In this document: piece after piece, positions 7,701 to 15,558 of the stretch
Numbering within the stretch: the stretch's first letter is position 1
How the letters are laid out: the number at the start of each line of letters is the position of its first letter
From: a virus
Strand: one strand, 5' to 3'
Virus record (IMG/VR): IMGVR_UViG_3300009285_003776
Span: 1 to 22,270 of that record
DNA length: 22,270 nt
Program-made: the position numbers and the translations under genes
The notes under the pieces: model-generated
Seen by the model: the letters and a program-made list of their open reading frames with translations, nothing else
What the model was told of the DNA's origin: nothing
The model's database searches: none

Positions 7701-9479
7701 GGCGGTTGTCTGCCCGTTGGCCAGCCGTTCGACTATCTCGTCGTTTACATCCGCCAATTCTTTGTCAAGAACGGAGTTCTCTTTCTCCAGTTGACTGATA
7801 ACCGCCTGCTGCTCTGAGTATCGGCGCTCGACATACTCGACAGGCGTTTTGGGCTCTTTAAGCGGCACCATCGGTTCCACTTCTCTCGCCGCCGAAATCT
7901 TTTCCCCTTCACTCACTCCCGCAGCTATCGTCGAAAGACTCTGCAACTCCTCCGCCAACTTTATCACCCGCGCTTCCGACTCCGGGGATATTTTCATTTC
8001 CGGAGTAAGGGCTTTCAACTCTATTTTTCTCGACTCCACAGCCGCATGAAGGGCCGCCTTCGCGTCGTCGTTCCCCGCTATCTTCTGCCCGATGGCATTG
8101 AGGTCAGCGTCAGTGTTCCTCAGTCCTTCGTTCAGTTTCTTCGCTTCGAGAAAAATCGGTTTGGCGTCGCCTATGATTGTCCTTTCGATAACAGCGGCAG
8201 ACGGGATCTCCCCTGTGTCCTCTATCTTTGCTTTTACCAGTCGGATGCCAGCCTTCTGTTCACGGGTTCCATATGCCTGCACCGCCGCGCCGGGAGCGCC
8301 TATTATGGCCATGCCCACCATAGACTCTACCAAAGTGTCGAGAAATGCCTTCTTCGTCGCTTTCCAGTTATTCTGGAGTTCAGGACGTTTTTCATACATC
8401 GCCGACAACTGTGTAGTGGCCTGAGTTACGACCTCCTGCGCGACTTCGGTAGACGTCTCTCCCATCGTGTTCTTAACCCAATCCACAAGCGCGGTCTTTA
8501 CGGGACCGGAGTCCACCACCTTCTTTAAAAATGCCTTTTTAAATGGCGCGGCTAAAAACTTAAACTGCGCGACTTCCAGAAACCCCATCAGAGCGCCGGC
8601 CGCCGGAGCCACTTTTCTTATGGTCTCCTCTTTAAATCCCTTTTTGTACATATCCAAAGCGAGGTTTCCCCCCTCTGTCTCCATCGTATATTTCACGATG
8701 CCGTTAGTCATGCCGAGGGAGATAGCGGAAGCGGCCAAAGGTATGGTAGCGGGGGTGTCGAGTCCCCCTGTGGCGAGAGTGGCGGCGCCAAGACCTGCCA
8801 GAATGGCGGCGCTATCCTTCGCCCCCGCGCCTGCCCCCCTAGCCACTCCGGGGAGAATCTGAACGGCGACACCCGCCCCCCAACGCATATTCCCCATAAG
8901 TCCGGCAAAACCCTCCCCCCAAAGGGCCGGGCGTTCATTCACAATGGTTTTAAGCAGTTCTTCGTCTCCGTGAACAGCCGCGTTGGAGAAAGATATTTTG
9001 CCTTTAAGCGCCTCAGTCCCCAACATCCCGCGCCTGTGCCCGACCTCGCCATTCTCGTACATACCTTTGAGAAAGGCGGGTAGAGGGAGTTTTCCCTCCT
9101 TCAGCGAAAGCGCGACTTCCTGGGGGACGCCGTACCACGCTCCGCTTATCTCGTTGGGGGGCGATATCTTGTTGAGTATTTCCTCTGCATTGGGGACAGC
9201 CACCAGCCCTAAATCTTGGTCATCGCCATCCGGGGTTCTCAAATATATGTGCTGCTCTCCGTTAACCCTCGGGGTGACACTGTACTCCCCCTCCACCCGC
9301 GTTTGTTCTTCGGCGGGAGCGGATAGAGGCGCAGATTCAACGGGCGCGGCGTCAAAACCAGAAGCGGGGGCAACCCCGGCCACAGGCGCAGAACGCCCCG
9401 CCCCCACCTCAAACTTAGATGATGGGTTAGGATTCGGATTGCCTGAAAAGTCCCGCATTAAGTTTTCGTCTTGTGCCAT
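4701..9479 (-). CDS. Giant internal virion / DNA-ejection protein (T7 gp16-like position)
   Basis: This encodes 1592 residues. The ATG overlaps the upstream stop as TAATG and has no Shine-Dalgarno site, so coupling is likely. Residues 1-70 form an Ala/Pro-rich tail. Residues about 200-262 and 385-403 are long apolar, Gly/Ala-rich stretches that could insert in membranes, and residues about 540-610 are a probable coiled coil. The C-terminal part has FARLFTLYQNQPLQFVRLEM (near 1370-1395) followed by a hydrophobic segment (VAKTLVLFHIFIPMLFQAIV, near 1412-1432), a layout seen in large phage internal or polyvalent proteins. Position after gp14- and gp15-like genes and size (T7 gp16 is about 1300 residues) indicate the core ejection protein forming the trans-envelope channel. 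No lytic transglycosylase motif is visible. I find no cysteine. GLVTE occurs twice at the C-terminus. Confidence 0.85.
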   Translation of the reverse strand: MAQDENLMRDFSGNPNPNPSSKFEVGAGRSAPVAGVAPASGFDAAPVESAPLSAPAEEQTRVEGEYSVTPRVNGEQHIYLRTPDGDDQDLGLVAVPNAEEILNKISPPNEISGAWYGVPQEVALSLKEGKLPLPAFLKGMYENGEVGHRRGMLGTEALKGKISFSNAAVHGDEELLKTIVNERPALWGEGFAGLMGNMRWGAGVAVQILPGVARGAGAGAKDSAAILAGLGAATLATGGLDTPATIPLAASAISLGMTNGIVKYTMETEGGNLALDMYKKGFKEETIRKVAPAAGALMGFLEVAQFKFLAAPFKKAFLKKVVDSGPVKTALVDWVKNTMGETSTEVAQEVVTQATTQLSAMYEKRPELQNNWKATKKAFLDTLVESMVGMAIIGAPGAAVQAYGTREQKAGIRLVKAKIEDTGEIPSAAVIERTIIGDAKPIFLEAKKLNEGLRNTDADLNAIGQKIAGNDDAKAALHAAVESRKIELKALTPEMKISPESEARVIKLAEELQSLSTIAAGVSEGEKISAAREVEPMVPLKEPKTPVEYVERRYSEQQAVISQLEKENSVLDKELADVNDEIVERLANGQTTAALAARASKLAAKISENDAKGADIVMTPMGAEEELADELERTGAMGLVRASDLVAMERSIVDKVAAVKISAFKHGEAYSRREVKKVQRYISELVKRSGMTDSQKKHFDGILRNTLTVEQLEKNYPEIRDRIFEAEDIARGKAADAFLRKELKSAKTKPTGKKAIGRLGDADTQSLVSVVTNALKLTRERSALEIADAEDALLKTEDESAPDYAPLEHAKARYQLQALQYRAGNLSMRDSVAFVKDVASMIEGAKSKFLAQKLAEKEAFAKEVDAGINDAMGQIIEPEGWDKGRVESYGWVKGAEKARSVLWAAGKKIIDNMWSLADAISQRSSKKTGGSWISRVFDPSEAAIRKDGLIQDWHDAYVDAAAKAYGFDGSIDAKRRQLNRLKSRLVERHDLGAHKNAAGQIVKLDFSVFEAIKRYMERQDPTLAQNLFEPTGLAYTPEMEREIFGVLTDGDKRFAMGQLGLYREMYKQVNAIYRKVRGVDLPFNAFYSPISVIGFRGKDGPALDPDSSAALSQHLSPKTTLGPWAINRTRHTLPLDQTSAEAVFNKHVYDMAHFIAFEGKVREWNKVLATPRFRAFVTGVYGSEALQALETMVSRVTSGTHEQMLMRGFNQVITRLAIAEIVGKAVAIPKQLSAMPAFLNAIPIQDLHLFLTEIGNVAIKGFSKEWVNSDFVRSRGMNQSQELRAWEDWAKSGSFLRNPSIIEMLAKFIQWGDKVSILVGGDALYRYGRSKGMTVDAAVAVASKTARDTQSTGSMDTLSVLQGSTGGGGFARLFTLYQNQPLQFVRLEMQAFRAMATRGFLKGEGRMTRTEVAKTLVLFHIFIPMLFQAIVDAGWDEEKQKRAAILGSFNSVPLLSQVVLKLYHQIMKDSDIPMGAGTIYDSWIRDLEKGTKELMNSASVADVAGALALLSDPVFKGVWGLPTEPFVRGAAALSSMAKGEGEFMDNVKLLAGYSPYMVKEQAKRTGGAGLGLVTEKALSDRKKRKGFGLVTE

Positions 9480-10978
9480 TATTTTTTATTGTATGAAGGG
9501 CGCAGCGTGATGTCATCCACGGCGTCCTGCGCCATTTTAGTCGCCTGTTGGCGAGACGGCGTGCTGCCTTTCTCTGCCTTAAATCTGTTCACAGACTCCA
9601 AATATCGGAGCCCGGCCCGGCGCTCGTTCCGAGGGTCCATCTTCAACGCGCCGAGAAGACGGTTAAGTTCCTTTTGACCAGCCTGAACGCCCGTCCAGGC
9701 TATCACAAAGCCTGTCCGTTCTTTAGCCGATTTAGCCAACGTTTCTTCTGTGAGAGCAAAATTCTTGTTAAGCGTGGTGGCGGCTGTCATTGACATCTTC
9801 CCGTCGCGCACCGCCTCCGCCGTCTTTATCCGTAGATTGGATATGTCTTCCGGCGTTGGTATTTTACCCTGCACAGACGCCAAAGACACGGCCAGTTCTT
9901 CCGGCATCTCATCATCACCAACTCCGAACGCTGGCTTCGAGTTGAGATAGTGGTAGTCAATTATTATCTTGACTAACCTCTCGCGACGGGCCTGAACCTT
10001 GAAAATGTCGTCACGCATGGCAGGCGTTATCTTCCCTTCTTTCAGTTGCGACACAGCCACCGCCCGTCTGCCCTCTATCCGCCTCAACTCCGCCGAGGTA
10101 TAGGAGGCGTTGGCGTTACCCGTTTGAAACGCGGCCACTAAATCTTGGTCTTCCTTAGACGCCCTTGCCAACTCATTCTCTCGGACAGTGACTTCAAGCC
10201 CCTGCGCCCCCATTCGGGCCTTGTTTTCCAAAGACTTATAGTCATCGGCAGAGATATTTTTGTGATAGATATTGCCTTCGTCCTTCAATACTGTCAAGAG
10301 GGATATGGGTTCTATTTTTGCCTGGGACTCCCCAAAGGCGTTAAACATGCCGGCCTTAATCGCCCTCTTCTCCGCGGCTGCCTGTTTACCCAACGCCCTG
10401 TCTATGGTCTCGTCTGCGTCAACGCGAGCGGCCAACGCCTGCACTTCTACCACCGATTTTTTAAGCCCGGCGGAAATTATGAGACTGTCGCGGAGACCCA
10501 CTATTTTCTCTTTCGTGCGTTCCGTAAGCCGCGCACTCGCCCAATTACCCATCTCCCGTTCAGACGACTGATTCTGCGTGGCAAAGGACTGCGCCGCGTG
10601 TAATTCTACGTCGGGATTATCTGCCTGTTTTCTATACCCTTTCTCCAGTTCTTGGAGCCGCGGGAGCAGGGCTTCAGGTGCTTTGTCAGGATTGTCGTAA
10701 AACTCGTCCTGCGTTTGCGCAATGACATCCCGCGTCGCTTCTTCATATTGGGCCGCCAACACCCCGGCGCTCACCGCGTCAGTGATGGCCTTCTTCTTCG
10801 CCAAAGTCTCAGCCAGAATCTTTTGATTTCTGGCGTAGTTGTCTTCGGCGACTTTGGCCCCAATATCCGCAACAGCCCCCACCTTCCCCATAATATTCGC
10901 CTGTTCTAAATCAGGTCTCACGGGGGAGGTAAGAGACGATGGTCTATCATCCTGAGAAATTCGTGTTATTTTCGCCAT
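9479..10978 (-). CDS. Internal virion protein C (T7 gp15-like)
   Basis: This encodes 499 residues from ATG 10976-10978; an in-frame TTG at 11008 lies inside the preceding gene and is rejected. The protein is almost wholly helical, rich in Ala, Lys and Glu, with many heptad-like stretches (for example residues 45-130 and 160-240), and lacks signal peptides, membrane segments and cysteine. In T7-like phages the gene between gp14 and gp16 encodes an internal core protein that is ejected and, with gp16, forms the periplasmic tube. Identity here rests on order, size (T7 gp15 is about 750 residues, so this one is shorter) and composition rather than on a motif. Its stop overlaps the start of the giant ejection gene. 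Confidence 0.75.
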   Translation of the reverse strand: MAKITRISQDDRPSSLTSPVRPDLEQANIMGKVGAVADIGAKVAEDNYARNQKILAETLAKKKAITDAVSAGVLAAQYEEATRDVIAQTQDEFYDNPDKAPEALLPRLQELEKGYRKQADNPDVELHAAQSFATQNQSSEREMGNWASARLTERTKEKIVGLRDSLIISAGLKKSVVEVQALAARVDADETIDRALGKQAAAEKRAIKAGMFNAFGESQAKIEPISLLTVLKDEGNIYHKNISADDYKSLENKARMGAQGLEVTVRENELARASKEDQDLVAAFQTGNANASYTSAELRRIEGRRAVAVSQLKEGKITPAMRDDIFKVQARRERLVKIIIDYHYLNSKPAFGVGDDEMPEELAVSLASVQGKIPTPEDISNLRIKTAEAVRDGKMSMTAATTLNKNFALTEETLAKSAKERTGFVIAWTGVQAGQKELNRLLGALKMDPRNERRAGLRYLESVNRFKAEKGSTPSRQQATKMAQDAVDDITLRPSYNKK

Positions 10979-10982
10979 AGTT

Positions 10983-11507
10983 TTAACGCCGCGATCCGTA
11001 GTCGTCAAACCCAGTCATAGATTGCCTGGTGATAGGAGTCGAGGCCGAAGCCGAAGATTCGGTAGTGTCCTGCGGGGCTCGGCTCCCCGACCGGCCAAAC
11101 ACCCCTATTCCTGTACCCAAAGCCCCGAGATACCCACTCGTAAGCGCCTGCCGTCCCTGCGACCGCAGTTCCGACGCCCTTGTCAGATACTCGGACGCCC
11201 GCGCTTCCCCCTTCGCTGTTATGGCCGACAGATTCTCGGAAGCCACACGCGCTGTTTCATCGAGAACGTCAAGAGGGGAACCTTCAAGCGCGACCCCGCT
11301 CTTTAAGTAGGAAACCGCCTGCGTCGCCTTAAAAGAACGCGCTTGTGAAGCGTAGCGTTCCGCGTCCGCCTGTGCCTCGGCCCGCGCAAGCGAAGCCTGC
11401 CGTTCGGCTGAATCAGCGGCGTCGCGGGCGGCACGATTGGCGTACTCCCCCTCGGCTATCGACGCCGCCATACTCACGCCTGCTAATATTACTGATACTG
11501 CCGCCAT
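10983..11507 (-). CDS. Internal virion protein B (T7 gp14-like)
   Basis: This encodes 174 residues from ATG 11505-11507, with AAGGA upstream. The N-terminus is hydrophobic (MAAVSVILAGVSMAASIAEG) and is followed by a long Ala/Glu/Arg-rich helix. A motif frequent in phage gp14-type proteins, AVSYLKSGVALEGSPLDVL, lies at residues about 63-81, then a second helix and a Gly-rich hydrophobic patch (SGYLGALGTGIGVFG), then a Ser/Thr-rich tail. T7 gp14 is ejected first and is thought to form the outer-membrane pore; the same role is inferred here. No cysteine is present. Neighbours are a gp13-like gene five bases upstream and the gp15-like gene downstream. Confidence 0.82.
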   Translation of the reverse strand: MAAVSVILAGVSMAASIAEGEYANRAARDAADSAERQASLARAEAQADAERYASQARSFKATQAVSYLKSGVALEGSPLDVLDETARVASENLSAITAKGEARASEYLTRASELRSQGRQALTSGYLGALGTGIGVFGRSGSRAPQDTTESSASASTPITRQSMTGFDDYGSRR

Positions 11508-11511
11508 AAAT

Positions 11512-11946
11512 TCAATCCTTTGTCAGACCCCACATCGCCATGTCTGACCCGTCAAAATCATACTTCTTTAAAATCCCTTCTTTCTCAAAGCCGAGCCAGA
11601 AAAGCCAGCGGTCATGGAAAGCGTCGTTCTTTGCTATCGCCTGTATTCTACGAAATTTCGGGCGTAATTCCAAGAGTTCTTTTTTCACCGTTCTGGCAAA
11701 CGTGGCCGGATGCTGCTTTTGGTCTTTCGACGCGACCACGAAAACTTCACAGACCCCCTCTATCAACGGCACTAACCCCATAACGCCCAACATTATTCTC
11801 CCATTCGCCGACGCAATTGTTTTCCCGTTTCCCGTTCTCTCCAGCCAGTCTAGCGCAGCCGCCATCTCCGGCCGGGCTACCGTCTCCGCCGCCTTCTCCT
11901 CCAAGTCTATCCCGGCGATATGCCCCACCTTGAAAGGGATAAGCAT
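11512..11946 (-). CDS. gp13-like GNAT-fold virion protein (DUF2833-type)
   Basis: This encodes 144 residues from ATG 11944-11946, immediately after the stop of the nozzle gene, with GAGGG upstream. The pattern GRIMLGVMGLVPLIEGVCEVFVVAS, seen here in part as central strands, followed by AFHDRWLFWLGFEKEGILKKY near the end, resembles N-acetyltransferase-fold proteins: a central beta strand pair, then a helix and the 'W-LGF-x-x-EG-x-L-x-x-Y' closing element. Phage members of this type, including the family containing T7 gp13, are placed between the tail nozzle and internal virion genes. No acetyltransferase activity is established for these phage proteins. A role in virion assembly or ejection is inferred from position. 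Confidence 0.75.
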   Translation of the reverse strand: MLIPFKVGHIAGIDLEEKAAETVARPEMAAALDWLERTGNGKTIASANGRIMLGVMGLVPLIEGVCEVFVVASKDQKQHPATFARTVKKELLELRPKFRRIQAIAKNDAFHDRWLFWLGFEKEGILKKYDFDGSDMAMWGLTKD

Positions 11947-14334
11947 TTAGCCCTCGTCCGCCGTGTCGTATTCGATATCCACGAATTGAACAGTGCATGG
12001 GAGCGGAAGACGCTGCGAAATGAACACTGTCTTCTCCCCTCCTTCGGGGGAACTGTAATCATCCGAATAGTGCAATTTTTTTATGCCGGAAAAAACTGGC
12101 GTCGCTAATGTGTCGTCCAGTGTCATGTCATCGGAGAAATCCACCTTCTCCATGTGATACAGATTCGTCCCGTATTCGCACCCCAGGGTATTAAGAAACC
12201 TTATACCGAAAGCCACTATATTCCGGGGTTTGGTCTGTGCGGGGCCGCTTCTCCCACCCATCTCCAAATTCTGAGTTTGCAGAAAGCCGGTGTACGGGAG
12301 ACCTATCTGGACCACGGAGGCAGCGGTGGCGAGAGTTATTGCCCCGCTCGCCACTGTTACTGTGGGGTAGTCAGCGGTGAGTCCGTCGGAGTAAACCTCC
12401 CCGTCTGCCAGAACAGCCACCCGCTCCCCCTCCAAATGCCACAACCCTCTGATGGTCGTAGCGGCGGTGCTATCATAGGTCACAGCAGCATCCATGTTCA
12501 CACAATCCGCCTGAAGCGCGACCACAGCCGCCCGGTAAGTCACCAGGTTGGCCGCCATATTGTCCGAACCTGTGAAATAGTCCTCTACGTCAGGGAACAC
12601 CACATGGTCGGACATGACCTCCACACAGCGCTGAGTGGCTCCGTTTACTGTCCTCTGCGAAACTATGAAAAGTTGATCGTCTCCGTCCGTCTGTGGCAAT
12701 ACCGCGACGCTGATAACTTTGGCTGCCGTACCCCCCAACTCGTGCCTATGCCAGCCGGCTATGCCCTCCGAACCCTGAATCGTCATCCCGGCGAGAACTC
12801 CATCTGTTCTTACGGCCCACAGGGCGTCAGGCTTGCCCGCCTGAAGAACCACATGAAGGAGGGGCGAATCCCCTATCTGGTCCGCATTTAAACACATGTC
12901 GACGCTAACAAAGTCGTCTACGTCGGCACTGTATTTTATCGCCCTTAACGTCCCTCCGCCTCTCTGGATGAAATACGCCATAGACCCGTTCAAAACGGGG
13001 GCGGTGGCCTCGCACCCAAAAGCGTCTATCTGTTTGACATTTATGGACGTAGGGGTTATGGGCTCGTCCACGCCCCCACCCGATATCCTGAACACGCCAC
13101 CGAAGGTGCCAGCCAGCAAATATTTAGTCGTCCCGCCTATCCAGGTGATGTAGTCAACCGTCCCGTTGACCGGAGCCAGGGTGAAGAAGTCGGCGTGGTC
13201 TGCGTCCGTCCCCCCGGTGAAATCATCGAACCGCGCCGCGCCTGTGCTGGACGGGGACCGGCTGAGAAAGAGAGTGCTCGGCCTCAGATCTGTCCCGCCG
13301 AAGACCAACCGGCTCTCGTAGAAAGCCACGGAGATGGGGCGGTCCGTGGCTGCGGTCGCCGTTCCGCCAGCTATCGCGGTGGTGTAGGCGCTGGCGGCAC
13401 TCACCCTTTCAAGAGTTAAACGATTGTAAATCGGGTAAGTGGTTCCCGAAATGGGGGTAGAGCCTATCCTAAAAGAGAGGCCGTCTATGCCCGCCACTTC
13501 CTCACACCCGGCGAATACGTAAACCGCCATGTTACTGACCGTCCCGGCGGTCGTAACTCCGATGAAATGGTCAGCGGACGCGTCAGCTACCGCCTCAGTT
13601 ATTGCCAGAGCCGCGCCGGGGTTAAAAGGATCGGCTGTCCTGGTGTATTCCACCATCGTGAAAACATCCGAACTGTCCACAGTCAGCTTGCGCGGGGTAT
13701 AGACGTAGTGCGCCAGATACATGACATTACGGGTCTGCGAGAAAGTTATGCCGTCTAAGTCGTCTACAGACGTATAGGGGGTGGCTATCTCGTAAACTTC
13801 GACCAGCGTGCCCCCCGATACCCACGCCCCGTAGTTCGTGGAGTTTATTCCGGTTCCGGTTGTGGGGTCGGTAAGCTGATAGGTGGACCCGGAATTTCCC
13901 GCCAACTTAAAAGGCCGGTTATTCAACTCGACCATACCTACGACACCAGTTAGAATTATCTCGTCCCCGTTGGCGAGTCCAGAAGTGGACGTGACTGTTA
14001 TTACGCAGGTGGCTGCTTTGGTGGCCCCGGTTATGGTAGTCCGGGCGGTGGTCAAAATGTCGCCATCTTTATAGACACGCATTTTGCCCGCGGTGAACTC
14101 CAGCATATACGCCTGCTCGTCGTTTAGCTGAAAAGGGACAAGACGAGCAACTTGGTTCGCCCGCGTGTTATAGATGTGAGAAAAACCAGGCCTGAACCGC
14201 GCCGACCCCTGGACTTCGGCTATGAAGTTCTCCATCTTCCGGCACGAAGATGAATACGATGGTATGTCAAAACGCCCCCTGGACTTCGGAGACGTTTCGC
14301 CAGACACAAAATTCACGATAGAAGCATTGGCCAT
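11947..14334 (-). CDS. Tail tubular protein B / nozzle (T7 gp12-like)
   Basis: This encodes 795 residues from ATG 14332-14334. A TTG nine bases earlier is possible but less likely. The start is five bases past the upstream stop without a clear Shine-Dalgarno site, so coupling is likely. The N-terminus (NASIVNFVSGETSPKSRGRFDI, quoted in part; then CRKMENFIAEVQGSARFRPG) is the hallmark opening of gp12-type nozzles, in which 'GE-SP-l-GR-D' precedes 'C-n-N-...-G-a-RRPG'. Residues about 100-182 contain an inserted FCCH-like beta domain (TSGLANGDEIILTGVVGM ... YGAWVSGGTLVEV), common in nozzle proteins of environmental podoviruses. Later motifs VNGTVDYITWIGG and FFTLAPV fit the propeller. It forms the distal tail tube bound to the adaptor. 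Confidence 0.9.
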   Translation of the reverse strand: MANASIVNFVSGETSPKSRGRFDIPSYSSSCRKMENFIAEVQGSARFRPGFSHIYNTRANQVARLVPFQLNDEQAYMLEFTAGKMRVYKDGDILTTARTTITGATKAATCVITVTSTSGLANGDEIILTGVVGMVELNNRPFKLAGNSGSTYQLTDPTTGTGINSTNYGAWVSGGTLVEVYEIATPYTSVDDLDGITFSQTRNVMYLAHYVYTPRKLTVDSSDVFTMVEYTRTADPFNPGAALAITEAVADASADHFIGVTTAGTVSNMAVYVFAGCEEVAGIDGLSFRIGSTPISGTTYPIYNRLTLERVSAASAYTTAIAGGTATAATDRPISVAFYESRLVFGGTDLRPSTLFLSRSPSSTGAARFDDFTGGTDADHADFFTLAPVNGTVDYITWIGGTTKYLLAGTFGGVFRISGGGVDEPITPTSINVKQIDAFGCEATAPVLNGSMAYFIQRGGGTLRAIKYSADVDDFVSVDMCLNADQIGDSPLLHVVLQAGKPDALWAVRTDGVLAGMTIQGSEGIAGWHRHELGGTAAKVISVAVLPQTDGDDQLFIVSQRTVNGATQRCVEVMSDHVVFPDVEDYFTGSDNMAANLVTYRAAVVALQADCVNMDAAVTYDSTAATTIRGLWHLEGERVAVLADGEVYSDGLTADYPTVTVASGAITLATAASVVQIGLPYTGFLQTQNLEMGGRSGPAQTKPRNIVAFGIRFLNTLGCEYGTNLYHMEKVDFSDDMTLDDTLATPVFSGIKKLHYSDDYSSPEGGEKTVFISQRLPLPCTVQFVDIEYDTADEG

Positions 14335-14339
14335 AGTTG

Positions 14340-14981
14340 TCAATCGTAATACTTGCTTGCGCCGCGTATGCCGGTGGATCTGGCATTTATCAATTTACTG
14401 TTCTGGATGCGGATAGGGGGCTTCTCTTGGCCGGATATGGCCGCCGCCTTCACTATCGCGTCCTGGAGTTCATTGTCTAGAGCTATGACGAACTGGTTTT
14501 TAAGAGTGAATTTATACGCCATGCTCTGCGCCAGAGTAAGTTTGAACAATTTGACGAAGAGGGGGTCGAACTCTGTCACGAGTTTGGCGTCTTTAATATA
14601 CACGACATTCAGGTCTCCGTCGTCGTCGCTGCTGGTGTAGATATAGGACTCAACGATGTCATACAGCGTTCCCGTTATCTGTGCGCCAATCGTGATGTCG
14701 CCGAGAACCAAAAGGCGGAGAAAGTCATCGGGCAAATAAAAAGCGGAAGTGTAGGTGAACGGGGGAGTCACATCCGTCGCTTTTTCCCACACGTCATATT
14801 TTTTGGCAAAATTGAAGATGTAACTGCGGAGGAGTTCTTGGCGAATCTGGTGGTAGTGCCGGGCGCAAATGGTTTCTATCTCGGTCGTGGGCGTGTCTAT
14901 GGAAGCGATAGCTCGTTGTCCGAGCCGGTCAAGCGCGAGATTGCAGATATCAACTTCTGACAACGGCTCGGTTGCGACCAT
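14340..14981 (-). CDS. Tail tubular protein A / adaptor (T7 gp11-like)
   Basis: This encodes 213 residues if it starts at ATG 14979-14981. That start has a strong GGGAGG nine bases upstream, whereas an earlier in-frame ATG (15021-15023) lies in the loop of a 10-bp hairpin with no ribosome-binding site. The opening SEVDICNLALDRLGQRAIAS, followed by ARHYHQIRQELLRSYIFNFA and FYLPDDFLRLL, is the characteristic pattern of gp11-type adaptors. The helical C-terminus (LAQSMAYKFTLKNQ) also fits. The protein forms the ring joining the portal to the nozzle. It lies directly before the nozzle gene, as in T7. Confidence 0.88.
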   Translation of the reverse strand: MVATEPLSEVDICNLALDRLGQRAIASIDTPTTEIETICARHYHQIRQELLRSYIFNFAKKYDVWEKATDVTPPFTYTSAFYLPDDFLRLLVLGDITIGAQITGTLYDIVESYIYTSSDDDGDLNVVYIKDAKLVTEFDPLFVKLFKLTLAQSMAYKFTLKNQFVIALDNELQDAIVKAAAISGQEKPPIRIQNSKLINARSTGIRGASKYYD

Positions 14982-15009
14982 GCGCTTGTCCTCCCGAAAA
15001 TTGGTATAA

Positions 15010-15042
15010 CCCCTCTCCGCCATTTTACACGACGGAGAGGGG
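15010..15042 (-). promoter_or_regulatory. Strong 10-bp hairpin between decoration and adaptor genes
   Basis: The minus-strand RNA has CCCCUCUCCG (15033-15042) perfectly complementary to CGGAGAGGGG (15010-15019) with a 13-nt loop. No run of U follows (UUAUACC), so it is not a standard intrinsic terminator in this direction. It may slow or stop polymerase, protect an upstream 3' end, or be a processing site that lowers expression of tail genes relative to capsid genes. Confidence 0.7.
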
Positions 15043-15063
15043 GTAGGTAACTGCCAGACTACG

Positions 15064-15558
15064 TTAGCCGGCTATGAAGATACCGCGAATCGCTATGGTG
15101 CCCGCAGCCCCGCCAGTGGTGGGGGCTGTGAAAGCCAGGTCGTAGGCGTCTTCTTTCGTGCTGATAGTCAGGCCGAGAGATGTGATCTCCCATATTTTCT
15201 TGCCCACATCGGCTATCGGAAGCGCGGTAAGACCGTCAAGCTCGGAACCCATCGCCATTCCCGCCGTATAGTCGGAAGCCGCGGCGAAGATGTCGACGTC
15301 CAACACATCCCCGTTGGTCTTATACAGACCGAGGGATATGGACGACGTGCCGAGCGAGTCGTCGGCATTTATCTGTATCTGAACCGGGATGAAGTTTGAC
15401 TTCAGCCGAGCCACCTTGTATATCGAGGTGTCGCTGTCGGCGGCCGCGATTTCAAAGTTCTGCGCGAACGCGAACACCTGGCCGGGCATAATGCTGGCCG
15501 GATTTCCCTTTTTGCCCGCTTCGACTGAGCTGTCCACCCACTCATTGACTACTGCCAT
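15064..15558 (-). CDS. Probable capsid decoration / head structural protein
   Basis: This encodes 164 residues from ATG 15556-15558, with AAAGGAG upstream. No signal peptide, membrane segment or cysteine is present. The sequence is beta-rich and acidic-neutral, with segments such as SIYKVARLKSNFIPVQIQI and ISLGLYKTNGDVLDV and a Gly/Ala-rich end (PTTGGAAGTIAIRGIFIAG). Small beta-rich proteins encoded directly after the capsid gene in podoviruses are often head decoration proteins or minor capsid proteins. This position, and the strong capsid promoter driving it, argue for a protein made in high amount. It is enclosed by two strong intergenic RNA structures, suggesting its dosage is tuned apart from its neighbours. 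The family is not recognised from motifs. Confidence 0.75.
   Translation of the reverse strand: MAVVNEWVDSSVEAGKKGNPASIMPGQVFAFAQNFEIAAADSDTSIYKVARLKSNFIPVQIQINADDSLGTSSISLGLYKTNGDVLDVDIFAAASDYTAGMAMGSELDGLTALPIADVGKKIWEITSLGLTISTKEDAYDLAFTAPTTGGAAGTIAIRGIFIAG

Noticed and set aside
14315-14343. TTGACA-17-TATCGT on the minus strand before the nozzle gene
   Set aside because: The -10 matches only four of six, the element lies across the gene junction and into the nozzle coding sequence, and the spacer does not match the two strong promoters. It is likely chance.
14982-15023. ATG at 15023 as the adaptor gene start
   Set aside because: It sits in the loop of a 10-bp hairpin without a Shine-Dalgarno site, while ATG 14981 has GGGAGG at good spacing and gives the usual family N-terminus.
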